37,656 nucleotides of DNA from an uncultured Prevotellaceae bacterium (GTDB taxonomy: Bacteria > Bacteroidota > Bacteroidia > Bacteroidales > Muribaculaceae), in the NCBI GenBank assembly GCA_900317835.1, contig ONIL01000027.1:1-37656 (forward strand). Reading direction: 5' to 3'. The notes under the pieces were generated by a model that saw only the letters and a list, made by a program, of their open reading frames with translations, was not told the DNA's origin and did no database searches. Positions 8,497 to 15,950 of the stretch are shown piece after piece. Each line of letters begins with the position of its first letter. The stretch's first letter is position 1. Position numbers and translations under genes: made by a program.

Positions 8497-8805
8497 ATGT
8501 CACCATTCAAATTGCAACGCCCCAAGTGGATACCGCGCTGGTTGAACATCCCGCTGCTGATTTTTGTCGGCTTTGTGGTTGTGTTGTTGTTCTTCGGGGA
8601 CAATAACTACATGCGCATCAACAAGTACCGCTCCGAGATTAACGACCTCAAGAGCCAGATCAAGAACAACCGCGACTCGGCCGCGATGTATGAGGCCAAG
8701 GCCAACGAGCTCAACACCGACAACGAGACGCTTGAACGCCTTGTGCGCGAGAAGTACGGCATGAAGCGTGTCAACGAGGAGGTCTATATTACCGATATAC
8801 CTTGA
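8497..8805 (+). CDS. ftsB: FtsB/DivIC family septum formation initiator
   Basis: The 102-residue protein has a short basic cytoplasmic N-terminus, one transmembrane segment (about residues 19-37), a periplasmic coiled coil (about 45-85; SEINDLKSQIKNNRDSAAMY) and the typical end ERLVREKYGMKRVNEEVYI. This is the FtsB/DivIC architecture: a bitopic protein that links FtsL and FtsQ in the divisome. The symbol follows the family name, since Bacteroidetes annotations vary between FtsB and DivIC. It sits 34 nt after trmD, and its stop overlaps the upstream edge of the next frame. Confidence 0.88.
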   Translation: MSPFKLQRPKWIPRWLNIPLLIFVGFVVVLLFFGDNNYMRINKYRSEINDLKSQIKNNRDSAAMYEAKANELNTDNETLERLVREKYGMKRVNEEVYITDIP

Positions 8806-8810
8806 GCAAA

Positions 8811-9194
8811 ATGATGAATAACAAAGAAAACATGGTCCGCTGGTCAGGTGTGCTCGTCGTGGCAGGCTTGTTGCTCATGGTCGTGATGGCCCTCATGCCG
8901 TTGCTCAACATGAACGAGCCCTGGATGCGCTGGACTTTTGCAGCTGGCGCCGTGGCCGTGCTGGTGGCACGCATCATTGAGGCTTGGGCCAAGAATAATG
9001 ACCAATCGACGTTGCGTGTAAAACGCCTGTATCGCATTCTCATCTCCAGCGGCATTCTCTATTGCGTGAGCGCCCTGATGATGTTTCTCTCACGCGGGTC
9101 TAACGACTGGATTGGATTCCTGTTGGCAGGTGTTGTGGTGCAGATGTATGCCAGCTGGATGATTGACCGTGAGCACAAGTCCAGCGGTCAGTGA
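8811..9194 (+). CDS. Small four-helix inner-membrane protein of unknown function
   Basis: From the ATG at 8811 the protein has about 127 residues. There are four hydrophobic segments, roughly 12-32, 38-60, 78-98 and 103-120, with a basic loop (LRVKRLYR) between the second and third. I do not recognise a catalytic motif. The frame opens at TTG 8802, inside the FtsB stop region, but ATG 8811 or 8814 is more likely. Tight linkage to the ftsB-like gene suggests co-transcription, and perhaps an envelope role, but that is inference only. Confidence 0.65.
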   Translation: MMNNKENMVRWSGVLVVAGLLLMVVMALMPLLNMNEPWMRWTFAAGAVAVLVARIIEAWAKNNDQSTLRVKRLYRILISSGILYCVSALMMFLSRGSNDWIGFLLAGVVVQMYASWMIDREHKSSGQ

Positions 9195-9197
9195 CAA

Positions 9198-9219
9198 GTT
9201 GTTTTCTAATCAAAACAAC
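9198..9219 (+). terminator. Hairpin after the small membrane protein gene
   Basis: GTTGTTTT (9198-9205) pairs with AAAACAAC (9212-9219), 3 nt after the stop codon. The arms are A/T-rich and no T tract follows, so it is a weak terminator candidate. Confidence 0.35.
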
Positions 9220-9250
9220 TCCTAAATAGATTTAACAGGTCAAATATTTT

Positions 9251-9280
9251 TTTGAAATCACCTAAGTTTTAGTAATTTTG
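9251..9280 (+). promoter_or_regulatory. Promoter giving a near-leaderless coaX mRNA
   Basis: TTTG (9251-9254), 18 nt, then TAATTTTG (9273-9280). The start codon lies only 9 nt after the -7 element, so the 5' leader would be roughly 3-6 nt. Confidence 0.7.
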
Positions 9281-9289
9281 CGCTTTTGA

Positions 9290-10051
9290 ATGAAAGGCAA
9301 TCTCACGATAGACAATGGTAACACCTCGGTAAAGGTGGCCTATTTCATCGGCACTCAGGTGGTGGCGACCAATCGTTTTATGCGCCGTGACGTTAGGCTG
9401 CTTGACCGATTCATCAGTACCTACAAGCCCGATACAGCGATTGTGTGCGGCACTGCGGCGACTGCCGGAACGCAGCGAATTGAGCAACTTGTTGAACAAC
9501 GTTGCCGCCACGTGATCCATCTCACTCACGAGACGCCGATGCCCATCCGTCTAGGCTATTCAACGCCTCAGACGTTGGGCCGTGACCGCATTGCCACGGC
9601 TGTCGGTGCATGGAACATCGCCCAGCGCCTCGACAATGCCAGCGATGTGCTGGTGATTGACGCGGGCACGGCCATCACCTATGACCTGGTGACGGCCGAC
9701 GGCTGCTTTGTTGGCGGCAATATTGCGCCTGGCGTCGGCTTGCGTTTCAAGTCACTCCACGAGCACACGGGGCAGTTGCCTATGGTGGACCCCGAGGGTG
9801 AGACACCTGTGGTCGGCTACGACACCCCGACGGCCATCCGTAGCGGCGTGCTTTTGGGAATTCTGGGCGAGGTGAAGAGTTATATTGCTGACCTGAAGCT
9901 TTCCCATCCCAACCTGATGGTATTCCTCACTGGCGGCGATGGCAGGATGTTGCATTCGCGCCTGAACGACGATTCCATCATCTATTATGAACATCTGGCG
10001 GCTGAAGGCCTCAACCGCATCTATTTATACAACCAAACACATGAGAATTGA
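9290..10051 (+). CDS. coaX: Type III pantothenate kinase CoaX
   Basis: The 253-residue protein belongs to the ASKHA fold. It has the N-terminal phosphate loop TIDNGNTSVK (residues 6-15), DAGTAITYD (Asp124) and GGNIAPGVGLRFKSLHEHT, and near the end FLTGGDG. Type III kinases phosphorylate pantothenate in the first step of coenzyme A synthesis and need a monovalent cation. The start is fixed: the codon directly before ATG 9290 is TGA in the same frame, and the phosphate loop needs this N-terminus. The promoter just upstream leaves almost no leader. The next gene begins 11 nt before this stop, so coaX heads a coaX, outer-membrane protein, lptC, CBS-protein operon. Confidence 0.95.
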   Translation: MKGNLTIDNGNTSVKVAYFIGTQVVATNRFMRRDVRLLDRFISTYKPDTAIVCGTAATAGTQRIEQLVEQRCRHVIHLTHETPMPIRLGYSTPQTLGRDRIATAVGAWNIAQRLDNASDVLVIDAGTAITYDLVTADGCFVGGNIAPGVGLRFKSLHEHTGQLPMVDPEGETPVVGYDTPTAIRSGVLLGILGEVKSYIADLKLSHPNLMVFLTGGDGRMLHSRLNDDSIIYYEHLAAEGLNRIYLYNQTHEN

Positions 10052-11279
10052 TAAGAAGATCATATTACTCACGCTGGCTGCAGTTATGGGTTACAGCGTG
10101 GTGATGGCACAAATCGTGACAACCCCTTATTCCAAGATGGGCTATGGTATGCTTAATGACAATGTGTCCAGCATCCAGCGCTCGATGGGTGGCGTGGGTT
10201 ATGCGATGAAGGGTGGCCGTATCATCAACGTGATGAATCCTGCGTCCTATGCCGACGTGGACTCACTCACCTTCCTGTGGGATGTGGGCATTGACCTGAC
10301 CAACCTGTGGAGTAAGGAGAATGACAACAAGGGCTATAACTTTGGTGCTGGCCTGGACTACCTCACGGGCCACTTCAGGGTGGCAAAGGGTTTGGGTGCG
10401 TCATTTGGTCTCTTGCCCTATTCATCGGTGGGATATGCCTATGGTGGCACTTTAGATAACGGCGGTGAGTCGCGCTCAGGCAGTGGCGGCCTAAACCAAC
10501 TGTATGTAGGCGCTGGCTATACCCCCCTCAAGAACCTGAGTGTGGGTTTCAACTTCAGCTATCTGTTCGGTACGACGAGCAATTCGACGGTTATCACCTC
10601 GTCCTCGACAAGCTACTTCTCCCGCTACATGAAGGTGCGTGACTGGAATGTCCAACTGGGACTGCAGTATAGCTTGCCCATTAAGGGACGTGACCTGTTG
10701 ACTGTGGGTGCTACCTATCAGCCCAAGAAGTCTTTCCATGGGCACACTTGGGGAACGCGCTATGACAGCCAGGATAGCAAGATGGACACTGTGGGCTATA
10801 CCTCGATGAGCGGCAACTATGAGCAGCCGACGTCGATTGGCGTTGGATTGAGCTATAACGTGAACCGCAAACTCACCGTCGAGGCCGACTACACAATACA
10901 GCAGTGGAGTGACGTCAAGTATCTGCCCATTGGCGGCTATGAACCCGAAACAATGCAGTTCGACGACCGCTGGAAAGTCGCTCTTGGTCTCCAGTATACA
11001 CCCAATAAGCGCGGCAGCTATGTTGGAGCGATGTCCTTCAGGGCTGGTGCATTCTATAATCACGATTACCTGAACTTTTATGGTAATAACGTTCGTGATT
11101 ATGGTGTCAGCCTCGGTGTGGGCCTGCCTGCTCCAGGCAGCAAGACGACCGTTAACCTGGGTGTAGAGTGGCGTCACCGCGAAACCAGCCCCGCGTCACT
11201 CATCACCGAGAATTACCTGAACATCACGCTTGGCGTGAACTTCAATGAACTGTGGTTCTGGAAGAATCGCATCCGCTAA
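10041..11279 (+). CDS. Outer-membrane beta-barrel protein (FadL/OmpP1-like)
   Basis: With the start at ATG 10041 the protein has 412 residues and a signal peptide (MRIDKKIILLTLAAVMGYSV...MAQ). The rest is alternating beta strands with many glycines and aromatics, and small motifs such as PYSKMGYGMLND, RSMGGVGYAMKGG and NPASYADVDS near the N-terminus. Those are typical of the OmpP1/FadL-like transport proteins that Bacteroidetes carry beside lptC. It ends with strand-like LNITLGVNFNELWFWKNRIR. The start overlaps the coaX 3' end by 11 nt and lptC begins directly after the stop. Hydrophobic-compound transport is the family role; the ligand here is unknown. Confidence 0.8.
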   Translation: MRIDKKIILLTLAAVMGYSVVMAQIVTTPYSKMGYGMLNDNVSSIQRSMGGVGYAMKGGRIINVMNPASYADVDSLTFLWDVGIDLTNLWSKENDNKGYNFGAGLDYLTGHFRVAKGLGASFGLLPYSSVGYAYGGTLDNGGESRSGSGGLNQLYVGAGYTPLKNLSVGFNFSYLFGTTSNSTVITSSSTSYFSRYMKVRDWNVQLGLQYSLPIKGRDLLTVGATYQPKKSFHGHTWGTRYDSQDSKMDTVGYTSMSGNYEQPTSIGVGLSYNVNRKLTVEADYTIQQWSDVKYLPIGGYEPETMQFDDRWKVALGLQYTPNKRGSYVGAMSFRAGAFYNHDYLNFYGNNVRDYGVSLGVGLPAPGSKTTVNLGVEWRHRETSPASLITENYLNITLGVNFNELWFWKNRIR

Positions 11280-11879
11280 TTGGTGAGGCGTCTGTTACAT
11301 ATAGGATTGGCCTTAGCACTCATGACAGTTGTCGCAGGGTGTAAGGATGATTCCACCACAATGGTGGACCATCCTACCGACCCCGACAAGGCTCCTACCA
11401 TGACGACAACCGATGTGCAGACCGTCATCAGCGATGCCGGCCACACACGCTACCGCATCTCCACCAAGTTGTGGAACATGTATGAGGAGGCGCGTGAACC
11501 ACACTGGACCTTCCCCAAGGGGGTGACGTGCGAGGAACTGAACGACAATTACCAGAGTGTATCGACCATCAAGTGTGATTCGGCTTACTTCGACAAGAAT
11601 AAGTCCTTGTGGACCCTCACAGGCAACGTGCGCATCACCAATGCCAACAACGATGTGGTGTTGACCGACGAATTGATGTGGGACCAGCGTGAACACAAGA
11701 TGTTTAGCGATGCCTTTATCCACATCGAGAAGCAGGGACGCATTATCGAGGGATACGGCTATGAGTCTAACGAGCGGCTCACGACCTACCAGTTGCGTCA
11801 GGTAGAAGCGATATTCCCCGTCGACGAGAGCCGCATGCCCCATCCCAATAGTGGCAATACACCCAGGACACCTCAATAA
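11280..11879 (+). CDS. lptC: LPS export protein LptC (lipoprotein form)
   Basis: The protein has 199 residues. It starts with TTG 11280 or GTG 11283, directly after the preceding TAA; no ATG fits. The N-terminus is a lipoprotein signal with VVAGC (Cys21). The body has the LptC beta-jellyroll pattern: TRYRISTKLW, then alternating strands SAYFDKNKSLWTLTGNVRITN, LTDELMWDQREHKMFSD and IIEGYGYESNE. LptC is the periplasmic link between LptBFG and LptA in lipopolysaccharide transport. In Bacteroidetes the family is often lipid-anchored, as here, rather than held by a transmembrane helix. The coaX, beta-barrel, lptC, CorC order is a familiar Bacteroidales arrangement. Confidence 0.88.
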   Translation: MVRRLLHIGLALALMTVVAGCKDDSTTMVDHPTDPDKAPTMTTTDVQTVISDAGHTRYRISTKLWNMYEEAREPHWTFPKGVTCEELNDNYQSVSTIKCDSAYFDKNKSLWTLTGNVRITNANNDVVLTDELMWDQREHKMFSDAFIHIEKQGRIIEGYGYESNERLTTYQLRQVEAIFPVDESRMPHPNSGNTPRTPQ

Positions 11880-11907
11880 TTCATAATAAGGATAGAAACA
11901 AAGTATT

Positions 11908-13197
11908 TTGGACCCTAGTTACACAACTCCGCTGATTATCGCGCTCATCGCGCTCCTGTGCTCGGCATTCTTCTCGGGCATGGAAATCGCGTTTGTCAGT
12001 TCCAACAAGGTGCGCGCCGAGATTGAGATGGCCCGTGGCGGCATCATCAACCGCATCCTCAACATCTACTATCGCAACCGCGAGATGTTTATCTCGACCC
12101 TGCTCATTGGCAACAACATCTCCAATATTGTCTATTCGATGGCAATGGCGCGTCTGTTGACCATCCCCTTGCAGCAGTGGGTGGGCAACGAGGCCTTGTT
12201 GCTGCTGGTGCAGACCTTGATTGCCACGTTGATTATCCTGATCTTTGGTGAGTTTGTCCCCAAGTCGATTTTCCGCATCAACCCCAACGCGTCGTTGCGC
12301 ACAGCCTCGGTTCCGCTCTTCATGGTCTATTGTGTGCTGTATCCCATCTCACGCTTCACCGAGTGGCTGTCGGCAGTGCTGATGAAACTGTTCGGTATCA
12401 AGATAGATTCCACACGCGTGCGTCTGCTCACCGTTGACGAGCTCGATGCCTATCTGCAGGAGAACATTGACAAGCGCGAGGACGAGAATAAGACCGTGGA
12501 ACGCGAGGTGAAAATATTTGAGAATGCGCTTGACTTCAGCGACACACGACTGCGCGATTGCATGGTTCCGCGCAACGAGATTGTCGCTGTGGATGTCGAG
12601 GACACGACGCGCGACGACCTGGTAAAACTCTTCACACGGTCGGGCCTGTCCAAGATTGTGGTTTATAAGGAGAACATTGATGACGTGATCGGCTTCATTC
12701 AGGTGAGCGAGCTCTTTGTCACCGATGTGGATTGGAAGACACGTTTGAAGCCTGTCGTGTATGCTCCGGAAACACTCTTGGCCCGCAAGATGATGCAGCA
12801 GCTCATGGACGAGAAGCGTTCCATGGCCATCGTTATCGATGAGTTCGGCGGCACCAGCGGAATGGTGACCCTTGAGGACCTTGTGGAGGAAATCTTCGGT
12901 GAAATCGAGGACGAGCATGACCGCAACCACTTGACGGCACGTCAGCTGGGCGACAAGAGCTACGAGTTCTCGGGCCGTATGGAAATCGAGGAAATCAACG
13001 AGCGTTTCCACCTTGACATTCCTGAGAGCGACGACTACCAGACGCTCGCCGGCTACTTGCTGGCCGAGAACGAAGCCATCCCCAACGTCGGTGAGGTATT
13101 CGACCTTCCGCCCTACCGCTTCACGGTCGAGCGCAAGACCGCTGCGCGCATTGAACTTATCCGTGTCGATATCATCGACGACGATGAGAAGAAATAA
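11908..13197 (+). CDS. CNNM/CorC-type membrane protein with CBS domains (hemolysin-like)
   Basis: The 429-residue protein has an N-terminal DUF21/CNNM membrane domain (about 1-185; [49 protein letters not shown]). A CBS pair follows (about 200-325; [19 protein letters not shown] and [20 protein letters not shown]), then a C-terminal CorC_HlyC domain (about 340-425; [17 protein letters not shown]). Family members move or sense divalent cations, mainly Mg2+, at the inner membrane; related Bacteroidetes proteins are called GldE. The start is TTG 11908, because the next ATG falls within the first helix. It lies 28 nt after lptC and is probably the last gene of that operon. Confidence 0.88.
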   Translation: MDPSYTTPLIIALIALLCSAFFSGMEIAFVSSNKVRAEIEMARGGIINRILNIYYRNREMFISTLLIGNNISNIVYSMAMARLLTIPLQQWVGNEALLLLVQTLIATLIILIFGEFVPKSIFRINPNASLRTASVPLFMVYCVLYPISRFTEWLSAVLMKLFGIKIDSTRVRLLTVDELDAYLQENIDKREDENKTVEREVKIFENALDFSDTRLRDCMVPRNEIVAVDVEDTTRDDLVKLFTRSGLSKIVVYKENIDDVIGFIQVSELFVTDVDWKTRLKPVVYAPETLLARKMMQQLMDEKRSMAIVIDEFGGTSGMVTLEDLVEEIFGEIEDEHDRNHLTARQLGDKSYEFSGRMEIEEINERFHLDIPESDDYQTLAGYLLAENEAIPNVGEVFDLPPYRFTVERKTAARIELIRVDIIDDDEKK

Positions 13198-13246
13198 TGC
13201 CCCGCGACAAAAAATCGGTTCTTTTAACTAAAAAAATGCCGAAATA

Positions 13247-13279
13247 TTTGCAAGATTGAAAACATTTGATGTATCTTTG
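13247..13279 (+). promoter_or_regulatory. Promoter of the tRNA-Asp gene
   Basis: TTTG (13247-13250), 21 nt, then TATCTTTG (13272-13279): both elements match the Bacteroidetes consensus. The mature tRNA starts 27 nt after the -7 element. Confidence 0.75.
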
Positions 13280-13306
13280 CACCGCATTTCCCAAGAAATG
13301 TAACCA

Positions 13307-13380
13307 GGTGTGTTAGTTCAGTTGGTTAGAATACCTGCCTGTCACGCAGGGGGTCGCGTGTTCGAGTCACGTACACACCG
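13307..13380 (+). tRNA. tRNA-Asp (anticodon GTC)
   Basis: This is a 74-nt cloverleaf. The acceptor GGTGTGT (13307-13313) pairs fully with ACACACC (13373-13379), with discriminator G at 13380. The D arm begins TAGTTCAGTTGGTTAGAAT. The anticodon stem CCTGC/GCAGG encloses GTC (13341-13343), and the T arm is GCGTG-TTCGAGT-CACGT with one G-T pair. The 3' CCA is not encoded (CAA follows), so it must be added by nucleotidyltransferase. It stands alone between its own promoter and terminator. Confidence 0.97.
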
Positions 13381-13418
13381 CAATCAAGGAGTCCGTTAGG
13401 GCTCCTTAATTGTTTTTT
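13381..13418 (+). terminator. Intrinsic terminator after tRNA-Asp
   Basis: AAGGAGTCC pairs with GGGCTCCTT, extended by CAAT/ATTG, and is followed by TTTTTT (13413-13418). It starts directly after the tRNA. Confidence 0.9.
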
Positions 13419-13459
13419 ATCATGTCCTCTGCTGGGAAGAAGGCTACACTTTTCTTGTT

Positions 13460-14218
13460 TTATTTCTCAATGTCTAACCGATGGCGCAGGAAATCGAGGG
13501 TTACTACGCATTCTTGCCATTCATCATCAGGATTATAGTATGTATAAAGGTAATAGCGTTCTTTATAGGCGCCCTTTTTAGTCTCGGTGTATTCATAAGT
13601 TTTTCTTATCTTGTGGATGCCCTTGCCCATGGGCTTGTCACACACAATAAGACCCTCGCCATTCAAGTCAGCAACGCCGCGGTTGATGGCCTGTTGAATG
13701 AAATCCTTCAAGTCGGCAGGAGAGTGAAAGAGAATCGTGGCACCTGATGAGGTGTAGGCATCCACCATGAATATCACCGCGTGATCGCCTGAATAAGTGT
13801 ATTCTTTCACTCCGGCCGAATCGGTAATACTCTTCACCTGCCGGCCATATCTGAAATCGACGGCCTTGATGCCGCTATCATCGATATCGTCCGACTCAGA
13901 CAGCACTTCCAGGCCAGCGCCAGCCAGCATCTTGGCTGTTGGACGGCTCCAATAGTTGTCCTTGATGTGGTTCATGATAGTCAGCCACTTTTCAAAGTCA
14001 AAGCGAACCGGTTTCCCGTCGTCAGGTATGTCCTCCCATGTGAGATAATCTTCAGCACTGGAATCGGCTGGCATCTCCTCAAGAATTATTACTTCTTCTT
14101 CTGTTGCTGAATCGTTTTCCTGAATATGCGTTTCAGCGCTTTTTTGCGGCCCACACCCACTTAGGCTAAAGGCAATTACACAGGCCAACATACCCATTGG
14201 CAAACTAATCCTCATCAT
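13460..14218 (-). CDS. Lipoprotein of unknown function
   Basis: The 252-residue protein has a type II signal peptide with lipobox LSGC (Cys22). An acidic low-complexity linker follows (about 30-60; SATEEEVIILEEMPADSSAEDY), then a globular region (about 60-252) rich in Tyr and Lys. Motifs worth noting are FRYGRQVKSITDSAGVKEYT and the C-terminal YYLYTYYNPDDEWQECVVTL. I do not recognise the family. It is the only gene of a minus-strand unit, in opposite orientation to the tRNA on its left and downstream of the araC-type gene, with its own -7 element at 14275-14282. No transmembrane segment besides the signal. Confidence 0.75.
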   Translation of the reverse strand: MMRISLPMGMLACVIAFSLSGCGPQKSAETHIQENDSATEEEVIILEEMPADSSAEDYLTWEDIPDDGKPVRFDFEKWLTIMNHIKDNYWSRPTAKMLAGAGLEVLSESDDIDDSGIKAVDFRYGRQVKSITDSAGVKEYTYSGDHAVIFMVDAYTSSGATILFHSPADLKDFIQQAINRGVADLNGEGLIVCDKPMGKGIHKIRKTYEYTETKKGAYKERYYLYTYYNPDDEWQECVVTLDFLRHRLDIEK

Positions 14219-14274
14219 AGTTCTATGGTTTAGGTTAACATTCGTCTTGGTGACTCACACGTATGATTTTCTCG

Positions 14275-14282
14275 CAAAGATA
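14275..14282 (-). promoter_or_regulatory. -7 element for the lipoprotein gene
   Basis: On the minus strand TATCTTTG matches TAnnTTTG. No clear -33 TTTG lies 19-21 nt upstream. The leader would be about 50 nt. Confidence 0.45.
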
Positions 14283-14328
14283 ATACAATTTAATGGTTTA
14301 ATTACTGATTGAGTCGGATTCTAAGTCA

Positions 14329-14354
14329 GCCCTCAAGATATGTGATATTAGGGC
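14329..14354 (-). terminator. Possible terminator hairpin of the araC-type gene
   Basis: GCCCT (14329-14333) and AGGGC (14350-14354) can pair, with inner ATAT repeats extending the stem. It lies about 70 nt beyond the regulator's stop. No T tract follows on the minus strand, so support is weak. Confidence 0.3.
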
Positions 14355-14423
14355 CGAACAAATATCCTTCACATTATCTAAAGCATGAAAGTCACCTTAA
14401 TCAATGATTCTTTGCTTGGTTGC

Positions 14424-15242
14424 TCATTGCTTGGGTTGCAGGCTCTGGCGGTAGTTGCTGGGCGACTGCCCAAGGTGCTTGGTGCAGTAGCGGCTGAAGT
14501 AACTCAACGAGGTAAAATTCATGTGTTCAGCTATTTGGGTGAGCGACAGGCGCTCATCGTTGAGCAATTCCTTAAGGATTGGCACGGTGTGACGGTCGAT
14601 GTAGGAGGTGACGCTGTGGCCAGTCACGCGCTTGATGGTGGCTGAGAGGTATTTGGGGGATACGTTCAGTCGCTCGGCATAGTAGCTGACGTCACGCTCG
14701 GTGCGGCTGATGCCTGTGGCGAGCAAGGCCATCAGCTGTTTCACGATGTAGGCCGTGCGGTCGGTGTGTGTTTCAGTGGCCTCGCGCTGGGCATGGGCTT
14801 CGAATATATCGTAAATCATGGTCAGGCACAGGCTGCCCATCAGCTGGTGGTAGAATTGCATGTGTCGCTCCTTGAGGCGGTCGCGAAGCCTGTGGAAATC
14901 GTCCAGCAGATGACCGGCCTGCTCATCGGTTAGCGGGATAACGGGATCCTGGTTCAGTGAGATGCTGCCCCCGATGCTGTAGTTGTTGGACGGCAACAGA
15001 TTCTGCAGGAACTTGTAGTCGGCCGCGAACCATTCCACCTGCATGTCGGGTGGTGCAGCAAGGTTCTTGATCCTGTTGGGCATGGGAATCACCACCAGGT
15101 CGTTTTTCACGATGTGGTAGCAATGTTCGTTGAACACAAAGCTTCCCTCGCCCGCTGTGCACAGCAGGTGCATGCAGGTGTGGCTCAGTTCTGGGGCGTT
15201 CATCCCGTAGAAATCGGTGGAAAAAAGAAAATCTACCTTCAT
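14424..15242 (-). CDS. AraC-family transcriptional regulator
   Basis: With the start at ATG 15242 the protein has 272 residues. The N-terminal half (about 1-150) has a cupin-like pattern (GEGSFVFNEHCYHIVKNDLVVIPM) that probably binds a small molecule. The C-terminal about 100 residues hold two helix-turn-helix motifs typical of AraC: DVSYYAERLNVSPKYLSATI and LTQIAEHMNFTSLSYFSRYC, followed by the family end GQSPSNYR. It is divergent from a six-gene redox operon. A 21-bp-period direct repeat between them (15286-15321) is a good candidate operator, so it probably activates that operon. A GTG at 15248 is in frame, but it overlaps the -7 element, which argues for ATG 15242 and a leaderless message. 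Confidence 0.88.
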   Translation of the reverse strand: MKVDFLFSTDFYGMNAPELSHTCMHLLCTAGEGSFVFNEHCYHIVKNDLVVIPMPNRIKNLAAPPDMQVEWFAADYKFLQNLLPSNNYSIGGSISLNQDPVIPLTDEQAGHLLDDFHRLRDRLKERHMQFYHQLMGSLCLTMIYDIFEAHAQREATETHTDRTAYIVKQLMALLATGISRTERDVSYYAERLNVSPKYLSATIKRVTGHSVTSYIDRHTVPILKELLNDERLSLTQIAEHMNFTSLSYFSRYCTKHLGQSPSNYRQSLQPKQ

Positions 15243-15247
15243 CGCCA

Positions 15248-15255
15248 CAAAATTA
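15248..15255 (-). promoter_or_regulatory. -7 element of the araC-type gene
   Basis: On the minus strand TAATTTTG matches TAnnTTTG. Only 5 nt separate it from the ATG at 15242, so the transcript should start at or within about 2 nt of the start codon. A -33 TTTG is not evident (TTCG about 20 nt upstream). Confidence 0.6.
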
Positions 15256-15285
15256 TATCCTATTTTTTTATTAAACGAATGAATT

Positions 15286-15321
15286 GTGCAAAAAGTGAAA
15301 ATTGTAGTGCTTTTTGTGAAA
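15286..15321 (+). promoter_or_regulatory. Candidate AraC operator: 21-bp-period direct repeat
   Basis: GTGCAAAAAGTGAAA (15286-15300) and GTGCTTTTTGTGAAA (15307-15321) share GTGC-N5-GTGAAA, and their starts are exactly 21 bp apart. Within each copy the two GTG cores are 9 bp apart. This fits one AraC-type monomer per copy, with two helix-turn-helix units in successive major grooves. The downstream copy ends 22 nt before the -7 element of the rightward promoter, so it covers the position of a missing -33 element, as expected of a class II activator site. Confidence 0.65.
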
Positions 15322-15343
15322 TATCGACTTCAAAAATGGGCAG

Positions 15344-15351
15344 TAATTTTG
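15344..15351 (+). promoter_or_regulatory. -7 element of the acetyltransferase operon
   Basis: TAATTTTG matches TAnnTTTG exactly. No TTTG sits at -33; the operator repeat occupies that region instead, consistent with activator dependence. The leader would be about 20-25 nt. Confidence 0.65.
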
Positions 15352-15378
15352 CAACAGAAACCAAAAATAAATGCAATC

Positions 15379-15930
15379 ATGGATATTTTCAAGCAATTAA
15401 GTTCAGGGGCTGACGTCGACATGTCAATGCCCGAATATGCAGAGGCCATCAAGGAAATGGGCCGTTGTGGCCATATCTGTTTCCGTATCAACACCACTGA
15501 GCCTGACATGGAAACGGTACATCAGCTGGAAGAGGAGCTGTTCAGTGGTGGCTTGGACAAGACGAGTTACATGATGCCGCCGTTGCAGATTGACTTTGGC
15601 TGCCAGATGACTATCGGCAAGGGCGTGTTTGTAAACCATTCGTTGACGTGTATGGCGGCTGGCGGCATCACTATCGACGACGGTGCGATGATAGGTCCCA
15701 ATGTGCGCATCGTCACCGACAACCATGATTATGAAAACCGCATGGTGCTGCGCTGCAAGCCTGTGCACATTGGCCGCAATGCCTGGATTGGCGTGGGGGC
15801 CATCATCCTGCCCGGAGTGACCGTGGGCGAGAATGCCGTTGTAGCGGCAGGAGCCGTAGTGACCAAGGACGTTGCCCCCAACACCATTGTGGGCGGCAAT
15901 CCGGCAAAGTTTATCAAGAATATAGAGTAA
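15379..15930 (+). CDS. Hexapeptide-repeat O-acetyltransferase (maltose/galactoside acetyltransferase-like)
   Basis: The start at ATG 15379 gives 183 residues. From about residue 75 the protein is a left-handed beta-helix of hexapeptide repeats (MTIGKGVFVNHS, ITIDDGAMIGPNVRI, VHIGRNAWIGVGAIILPGV, VTVGENAVVAAGAVV), ending NTIVGGNPAKFIK. The catalytic His116 is in TDNHDYE. This is the LbH maltose/galactoside O-acetyltransferase type: acetyl-CoA dependent, trimeric, cytoplasmic. The N-terminal 70 residues are not a canonical Mac domain. The frame opens further upstream at 15286, but that overlaps the operator and the -7 element. It is the first gene of the AraC-linked operon, 20 nt before the first SDR gene. 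The acceptor is unknown. Confidence 0.85.
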   Translation: MDIFKQLSSGADVDMSMPEYAEAIKEMGRCGHICFRINTTEPDMETVHQLEEELFSGGLDKTSYMMPPLQIDFGCQMTIGKGVFVNHSLTCMAAGGITIDDGAMIGPNVRIVTDNHDYENRMVLRCKPVHIGRNAWIGVGAIILPGVTVGENAVVAAGAVVTKDVAPNTIVGGNPAKFIKNIE

Positions 15931-15950
15931 TAAGATAAGGAGGAAAGACT

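Noticed and set aside
13481-13747. Plus-strand 88-codon open frame opposite the lipoprotein gene
   Set aside because: It is antisense to a convincing lipoprotein with a lipobox and has no recognisable domain.
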